Positions 59,454 to 64,000 of a stretch of DNA of 64,000 nt are shown here, in pieces. A program made the translations under genes and the position numbers. The stretch's first letter is position 1. The number at the start of each line of letters is the position of its first letter. Below the pieces are notes generated by a model. That model did not search any database. It worked only from the letters and a program-made list of their open reading frames with translations, and had not been told where the DNA came from. The stretch covers positions 1 to 64,000 of the forward strand of contig NZ_AFXQ01000009.1 of assembly GCF_000224415.1 (NCBI RefSeq), given 5' to 3'. The stretch is from Citricoccus sp. CH26A. GTDB lineage: Bacteria; Actinomycetota; Actinomycetes; Actinomycetales; Micrococcaceae.

Positions 59454-61495
59454 GGCCTGCTCCCGGGGGCGGTGAGCACGGCCGTCGCCGACGACGTCCG
59501 GCCCTGCTCCTGCAGGATCTTGGCCAGCGCATAGGCCTGACGGGTGGCGAAGACAAGTCGGCGCGGTGCGTAGGCGTCCCCGAGCAGGTGGACGTCACCG
59601 TGCAGCTCGCGCAACTCCTCGAACAGCCCGCTCTCGGAGACACCGCCACAGGCCAGGACCACGGAGTCGACGCCCGTCAGGCGGTCCTCGACGCCGGAGT
59701 AGACGTTGCGTGTGGTGGCGGACCCGCCGCCGACCGCGACGACCTCCTCCATGCAGCGGATCGTAACCCCTTGCGCGCTGAGCCGACCCAGGATCCCGCC
59801 GATGATGTAGCGACCCAGCAACTGGCCCGGGCCGTTCGTGCCGTAGACCACCGTGACGTCATGCCCCCGGGAGCTCAGGTGGTCGGCCACGGCGAGGGGC
59901 GGCATGTGGTCGTCCTGGGCCACGACGACGACCCGGCGGCCGGGGACGGCGGCGCCCGAGAGCACGTCCCTGATCTCAAGCACGTCCTGGCCCTCGACGC
60001 CCGCAATGTCCGGACGGCGCGCCGAGGCGCCCGTGGCGACGGCGACCGTGTCGGCGTTCTCGGCAAGCACCCCTTCCACCGTGGCGGTGTGGTCGAGGCG
60101 GACCCGGACCCCGGCCTCTGCCAGGCGCCTCCGCTGCCATTCGAGGTACTGGTCGAACCGCTCATGACAGGGCGCGGCAGCGGCGATCCTCAACTGGCCG
60201 CCCAGGGCGTCCGCGGCCTCCCACAACTCGACCCGGTGACCGCTCTCGGCCGCGAGGGCGGCCAGTTCCATGCCGGCCGGGCCGCCACCGACCACGAGCA
60301 GGCGCCGCGGGGCGGCGGCTCGCTGCCAGGGCCCCTCCAGTTCCTGGCTCGTGTGGGGGTTGACCGCGCATCCGAACGGCAACCCGTCCACGTAGCGGCG
60401 GCTGATGCACTCATTGCCGCCGACGCACGGACGGATCGCCTCGGTGCGTCCCTGGGCCGCCTTGGTGAGCAGTTGACCGTCGGCGATGTGCGCCCGGGCC
60501 ATGCCGACGACGTCGGCCTCGCCGGCAGCCAGGATCCGTTCCGCGATCTCCGGGGAGCTGACGAGCCCGGTATGGACGATGGGCAGGCGGACCGTGCGCT
60601 TGAGTTCGCCCGACAGGCCCGCCCATTGGCCGGCGTCGTAGAAGTGGGGCTGGATGTAGCTGGGGTTGCCCCATGGCGTGCCGACGACCGCATGGATGAA
60701 GTCGATGAGTCCTGTGGACTCGAGGTAGGCGGCGATCTCGCGACCGCCTGTGGCGTCGTAACCACCGGGGACGTCCTCCACGAGGTTGAGCCGCACGCCC
60801 ACGGCCATCGAGTCGCCCACGGCGTCGCGGATGGCGGTCAGTACCTCGACGACGAACCGGGCCCGGTTCTCCAGGGAGCCGCCGTAGGCGTCCTGGCGCT
60901 GGTTCGTCAGCGGGGAGAGGAACCACTGGAGCATGTCGTCGTGGTTGGCATGGAGTTCGATGCCGTCCAGTCCGGCACGTCGGGCCTGTTCCGCCGAGAA
61001 CCGGTACTCCTCGACGAACCACGCGATCTCACGGGTTGTCAGCACGTGCGGCAGGGCGTTGCCGACCGGTGCGCTGAGCCGGGCGGACGGCGCGTGGGGG
61101 AATCCGCCGATCATGGTCATCTGGCAGGTGACCACGGCGCCGGCCGCGTGCAGGGTGTCCGTGACCCAGCGGACTCGGTCCACGAAGTAGGGCAGCCGGA
61201 AGTATCCCTTGGTCTCGGCGCTGATGCCCGATGGCTCGAAACCGGGGATGAACTGGTTCTGGATCCTTCCGGTGACCCCGCCGATCCACGCCACACCGGC
61301 CTTGGCCCGGGACTCGAGGTAGGCGATGGTCCGGGCGGCGTCCCTGTCGTCCGCGCTCCAGAGGTTGCCGATCGCCGAGTTGTGCGGAGGCATCATGACG
61401 CGATTGCGAAGGCGCATCGGTCCCAGCATCGTGCTGGTGAACAGGTGCGGGAACGCATGTCCCGGCACGCTTTCCAATTCGTGCTCATGATCCAT
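59450..61495 (-). CDS. OYE-type FMN/FAD reductase (2,4-dienoyl-CoA reductase/BaiCD-like)
   Basis: A 681-residue fusion with an OYE-type TIM barrel (about 10-370; DGIELHANHDDMLQWFLSPL, RQDAYGGSLENRARF) and an FAD/NADH domain (RRLLVVGGGPAGMELAALAAES from about 405). Fe-S cysteines are found in CVGGNECISRR and FGCAVNP, so only three of the four ligands in the classic C-x2-C-x3-C-x11-C motif are plain; the second looks changed to Gly. It probably reduces a C=C bond of an enoyl- or dienoyl-CoA or enone. It is the first gene of the minus-strand operon. ATG 61495 is chosen; GGAGA lies 13 bases upstream. Confidence 0.85.
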   Translation of the reverse strand: MDHEHELESVPGHAFPHLFTSTMLGPMRLRNRVMMPPHNSAIGNLWSADDRDAARTIAYLESRAKAGVAWIGGVTGRIQNQFIPGFEPSGISAETKGYFRLPYFVDRVRWVTDTLHAAGAVVTCQMTMIGGFPHAPSARLSAPVGNALPHVLTTREIAWFVEEYRFSAEQARRAGLDGIELHANHDDMLQWFLSPLTNQRQDAYGGSLENRARFVVEVLTAIRDAVGDSMAVGVRLNLVEDVPGGYDATGGREIAAYLESTGLIDFIHAVVGTPWGNPSYIQPHFYDAGQWAGLSGELKRTVRLPIVHTGLVSSPEIAERILAAGEADVVGMARAHIADGQLLTKAAQGRTEAIRPCVGGNECISRRYVDGLPFGCAVNPHTSQELEGPWQRAAAPRRLLVVGGGPAGMELAALAAESGHRVELWEAADALGGQLRIAAAAPCHERFDQYLEWQRRRLAEAGVRVRLDHTATVEGVLAENADTVAVATGASARRPDIAGVEGQDVLEIRDVLSGAAVPGRRVVVVAQDDHMPPLAVADHLSSRGHDVTVVYGTNGPGQLLGRYIIGGILGRLSAQGVTIRCMEEVVAVGGGSATTRNVYSGVEDRLTGVDSVVLACGGVSESGLFEELRELHGDVHLLGDAYAPRRLVFATRQAYALAKILQEQGRTSSATAVLTAPGSRP

Positions 61496-61500
61496 ATAAT
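61471..61500 (+). promoter_or_regulatory. Candidate plus-strand promoter over the OYE start codon
   Basis: TTTCCA (61471-61476), 18-base spacer, perfect TATAAT (61495-61500). It reads toward the enoyl-CoA hydratase gene and overlaps the OYE ATG, so the two transcripts would interfere. Confidence 0.5.
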
Positions 61501-61677
61501 TAAGGTAGTTCTCCGGTGGGAACGGGTCAAGGCGAATGGCGCCGGGTCGTGGCTCCGCGGTGTGCGGTCGGCCGCCGACACCCACGCGTGCCCGCCGGGT
61601 GCATAGAGTCGTCCTGGCCGGTGAGGCGGTGAACGGCCATCGGCTTCGGGGCGAGAACCTAAGAGTTGGGAGTGGAC

Positions 61678-62463
61678 ATGTCTTCAGTTGGTGTGACTGT
61701 CGAGCAGGAGGCCGGGGTCGTCCGGATCCGGCTCGAGCGCCCGGAACGGCGCAATGCCTACGACATCGAGATGGCCCGGGCCATGATCGACGGCCTCCAG
61801 GCCGCCTCGCGCGCTGAGGCCGTGGTGATCACCGGCAGTGGCGGGTCGTTCTGCGCGGGAGGTGCCCTGGGGCAGCTCAGCGATCCCGACCCGGAGGAAC
61901 TCCGCGACCTGTTCACCACATCGTTGCGACTGGTCGACGCCATCCGCGCCTGTCCTCGCCCCGTCATCGCCGCCGTCGACGGCCCTGCTGCCGGTGGCGG
62001 GAACGAGCTGGTCATCGCCTGCGACTTCGCGATCGCGACCAGCCGCTCGACGTTCGGCCAGACCGGTCCCAAGGTCGGCTCGGCCCCGGTGCTTGGAGCC
62101 ACTAATCTCGCCTCCGTCCAGATCGGTGAGAAGCGGGCCAAGGAGATGTCCTTGATGTGCCGTCGCTACAGCGCGGAGCAGGCCCTGGCGATGGGCCTGA
62201 TCAACGAGGTGGTGGCCGATGGCCAGCTTGATGAGGCGGTGAACCGCTGGCTCGCTGAGATCCACCAGCTCAGCCCGCGATACCTGGAGATCGCCAAGGT
62301 GAGCTCGAACCTGTGGTGGAACGCCTCGAAGGACAACATGCAGGCGGGCCTGGAGACGCTCATCCAGGCCATCGGGAGCGATGACATGCGAGAGGGGAGT
62401 CGGGCCTTCATGGAGAAGCGCAAGCCCAGGTTCCGGGACACGCCTCGGCCGGCGTCCTCGTGA
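61678..62463 (+). CDS. MenB/BadI-type enoyl-CoA hydratase-isomerase (crotonase) family protein
   Basis: A 261-residue crotonase-fold protein. The oxyanion region is CAGGALGQLSD-like and AAGGGNELVIACDFAIA, and the hallmark FGQTGPKVGS follows, as in naphthoyl-CoA synthase (MenB) and 2-ketocyclohexanecarboxyl-CoA hydrolase (BadI). C-terminal MCRRYSAEQALAMGLINEVV agrees with this group. It may open or close a carbon ring rather than hydrate a chain. ATG 61678 follows GGGAG; TTG 61666 is possible. No other men gene is near, so a menaquinone role is less likely. Confidence 0.82.
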   Translation: MSSVGVTVEQEAGVVRIRLERPERRNAYDIEMARAMIDGLQAASRAEAVVITGSGGSFCAGGALGQLSDPDPEELRDLFTTSLRLVDAIRACPRPVIAAVDGPAAGGGNELVIACDFAIATSRSTFGQTGPKVGSAPVLGATNLASVQIGEKRAKEMSLMCRRYSAEQALAMGLINEVVADGQLDEAVNRWLAEIHQLSPRYLEIAKVSSNLWWNASKDNMQAGLETLIQAIGSDDMREGSRAFMEKRKPRFRDTPRPASS

Positions 62464-62511
62464 CCAGGGCAGGCACCCTGACCTGAGGCTGGCCGGCTGA
62501 GGGAAGGGGGC

Positions 62512-62540
62512 TTCTCGTTCGCCGGCCTATCTAGTATAAT
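62512..62540 (+). promoter_or_regulatory. Promoter of acyl-CoA dehydrogenase (2)
   Basis: TTCTCG (weak -35) 17 bases before a perfect TATAAT (62535-62540). The region is AT-rich compared with the neighbourhood. GACA...TGTC arms (62547-62565) follow the -10 box and could be an operator. Confidence 0.5.
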
Positions 62541-62644
62541 GAATAAGACAGACATAACGATTGTCGGCCCGAGCGGATCCTGCTGCAGAGCGCAGCGACG
62601 CTCCGGCTACGTGAACGAATTCAATGCAATTGGAGGTGGGGGCC

Positions 62645-63805
62645 GTGACGGTTTCCGTTGTTGATGAGCATGCTGAGATCCGGGACCTGGCCGCCCAAGT
62701 GGCCCGAGAGGTCTACGCGCCGATGGCCGAGGAGCTGGATGTCACCAGGACCCCGATCTCCCTGGCCGAGCGGAAACGCCTGGGCGACCTGGGCTTTCTG
62801 GGGATCGCGCACTCGGAGAAGTACGGCGGCGCCGGGGCCCCGCTGTCGCAGGCGCTCGCCGTGATCGAGGAGTTCGCCAAGGTCTGCCGGCCGGCTGCGT
62901 TCCAGATCTTCGAGTCGAACACGGGGCCCGCCCAGGTCATCCATCACCTGGGCACGGAGGAGCAGCGTGAGCGGCTCCTGCCAGACATCATCACCGGTGA
63001 CAAGACCATGGCCGTGGCCATTTCCGAGCCCGACGCTGGCTCCGCGGCGACCGACGCCCGGACGACGGCCCGCCCCGTGGGCGACGGCTATGTGGTGAAC
63101 GGGAACAAGCGTTGGATCTCCAACGGCGGCGAGGCCGATCACTACCTGGTGTACGCGCGCCTCTCGGACGCTCCCGGGGCGAAGGGGATCGGGGCCATCG
63201 TCGTCGACAAGACGATGCCGGGGGTCAGCTTCGGGGCCTCCGAGCGGCTCATGGGCTTCCGCGGGATCCCGTCCGCGGACGTCATCTTCGATGACGTGTT
63301 GGTCCCGAAGGAGAACGTCGTCGTCCCCGCGGGTGAGTTCAGCTCGCTGTTCGGGGCCTTCTCGATCGAGCGCATGGGGAATGCGACCATGTCGCTCGCC
63401 ATCGGCCAGGCAGCGCTGGACAAGACGCTGTCGTACGTGCAGGAGCGGCAGCAGTTCGGCAAGGACCTCATCGAGTTCCAGTCGATGCAGATGATGGTGG
63501 CGGACATGGTGCTGCAGGTCGAGGCTGCACGGTTGCTCGTCGAGCGGGCAGCCGGCAGCGTGAAGGACGGCATCCCGAACCCGCTGCAGGTCTCCTTGGC
63601 CAAGTGCACCGCCAACGAGATGGCGAAGAAGGTCACCGACCTGGCCATCCAGGCGCACGGCGGCAATGGGTACACCGAGGAGTACGGCCTGGAGCGGCTG
63701 CACCGCGACGCCCACGGCTGGGCGATCGCCGGCGGCACCCCCTCGATGCAGCGTATCCGCATCGTCTCCGAGGTCCTCGGGCGTCGATTCGACCAGCGCG
63801 GCTGA
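62645..63805 (+). CDS. Acyl-CoA dehydrogenase (2)
   Basis: A 386-residue flavoprotein. Family stretches are VAISEPDAGSAATDART, NKRWISNGGEADHYLV, VQERQQFGKDLIEFQSMQ and IQAHGGNGYTEEYGLERLHRDA near the end. GTG 62645 is chosen because GGAGGTG stands seven bases upstream; the ATG at 62624 would place that site inside the gene. It oxidises an acyl-CoA, perhaps a cyclic one. A hairpin and a third acyl-CoA dehydrogenase-like start follow it. Confidence 0.9.
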   Translation: MTVSVVDEHAEIRDLAAQVAREVYAPMAEELDVTRTPISLAERKRLGDLGFLGIAHSEKYGGAGAPLSQALAVIEEFAKVCRPAAFQIFESNTGPAQVIHHLGTEEQRERLLPDIITGDKTMAVAISEPDAGSAATDARTTARPVGDGYVVNGNKRWISNGGEADHYLVYARLSDAPGAKGIGAIVVDKTMPGVSFGASERLMGFRGIPSADVIFDDVLVPKENVVVPAGEFSSLFGAFSIERMGNATMSLAIGQAALDKTLSYVQERQQFGKDLIEFQSMQMMVADMVLQVEAARLLVERAAGSVKDGIPNPLQVSLAKCTANEMAKKVTDLAIQAHGGNGYTEEYGLERLHRDAHGWAIAGGTPSMQRIRIVSEVLGRRFDQRG

Positions 63806-63809
63806 CGGT

Positions 63810-63837
63810 TCCGTCCGGGGCGTGAGCCCCGGACGGA
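63810..63837 (+). terminator. Hairpin after the acyl-CoA dehydrogenase gene
   Basis: Perfect 12-bp stem TCCGTCCGGGGC with a GTGA loop, no T-run. Confidence 0.55.
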
Positions 63838-63912
63838 GCCCGGTCCTCAGGGGCCGTATCTTCTGTATCAAGACGTAGGCGAGATTCGATGAGCGGGAAA
63901 GCGGGATGTGCA

Positions 63913-64000
63913 GTGAGCGTTGACCTTCAAGACGTGACCGGTGTGGAGTCGGTCGGCGGGCTGTTCGACCTGAGCGGGGCCCACCAAGAGATCCAGCGGC
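63913..64000 (+). CDS. Probable third acyl-CoA dehydrogenase, N-terminal fragment cut by window end
   Basis: Only 29 codons are visible: VSVDLQDVTGVESVGGLFD then LSGAHQEIQR. This resembles the flexible start and first helix (x-x-LSxxHxEIxR) of acyl-CoA dehydrogenases. GTG 63913 is preceded by GGGA-rich sequence; the in-frame ATG at 63889 is an alternative. Its position after another acyl-CoA dehydrogenase supports the guess, but it is a guess. Confidence 0.4.
   Translation, partial: MSVDLQDVTGVESVGGLFDLSGAHQEIQR

Noticed and set aside
46269-61495. A bile-acid 7-dehydroxylation (bai) operon
   Set aside because: SnoaL, CoA ligase, SDR and OYE-type proteins recall baiE, baiB, baiA and baiCD. 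However, thiolase, acyl-CoA dehydrogenases and MaoC genes point to full degradation, and no baiF-like CoA transferase is present.
14281-62562. The 8-mer ATAACGAT at about 14285 and 62555 as a shared regulatory word
   Set aside because: Only two copies were noticed, with different flanks, near unrelated genes. This is compatible with chance.

Overview
The window looks like chromosomal DNA of a high-GC actinobacterium, most likely a Micrococcales/Micrococcaceae-type organism. The reasons are a GC content near 70 percent, frequent GTG starts, ATGA/GTGA start-stop overlaps, a GluQRS-dnaX-recR block beside an SRP RNA, an ectoine-type (Ehu) ABC transporter, and many Zn-ADH/SDR/acyl-CoA genes. The genus cannot be decided from the sequence alone. 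I see no rRNA, CRISPR array, insertion sequence, integrase or prophage gene. All functional names come from motif and family recognition by eye; no search was run.

Layout. 0-2.5 kb: CitA/DcuS-type sensor kinase and CitB/DcuR-type regulator. 2.5-3.6 kb: protein of the family usually labelled 3-methyladenine DNA glycosylase. 3.9-7 kb: large secreted subtilase. 7-8.3 kb: aspartate kinase. 8.3-10.9 kb: a 22-bp tandem-repeat array followed by an ABC exporter pair. 10.9-15.2 kb: ehuBCDA-like operon, divergent from a FadR-type GntR regulator. 15.2-20.7 kb: gluQ, dnaX, recR, SRP RNA and tRNA-Ser(GGA). 20.8-24.4 kb: MHS-family transporter, 3-hydroxyisobutyrate dehydrogenase-like enzyme and Zn-alcohol dehydrogenase. 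24.5-28.7 kb: secreted repeat protein, 2OG-Fe oxygenase, HAD phosphatase and LytR_C protein. 28.8-33 kb: two tandem asparagine-synthetase-like paralogues without a glutaminase cysteine. 33-38 kb: DASS transporter divergent from lysR-catB-catA (catechol ortho-cleavage, with no catC seen). 38-46 kb: uracil-DNA-glycosylase-like protein, a DUF3052-type protein, membrane-anchored nuclease with a KAEEKR helix, YihY/BrkB protein, DUF1275 protein, orphan adenine methylase, thioesterase, TspO-like protein, and two convergent small acidic proteins that share the tail FPASDPPANY.

From about 46.2 kb to the right edge lies a dense CoA-dependent catabolic island. A plus-strand operon carries SnoaL-like protein, acyl-CoA ligase, split FAS1-type/MaoC hydratase pair, thioesterase and a second SnoaL-like protein. 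Two single minus-strand genes follow (SDR and Zn-ADH). Next comes a minus-strand operon read OYE-type flavin/Fe-S reductase, NDP-forming acyl-CoA synthetase, LLM flavoenzyme, SDR, acyl-CoA dehydrogenase, thiolase. Plus-strand MenB/BadI-type crotonase and acyl-CoA dehydrogenases finish the window, the last one cut by its end. Together these could activate a carboxylic acid to its CoA ester, run two or more dehydrogenation/hydration/oxidation/thiolysis rounds and possibly open a carbon ring. The substrate is unknown. This island is the best candidate for an undescribed pathway; the tandem AsnB-like pair and the twin FPASDPPANY proteins are the next most unusual items.
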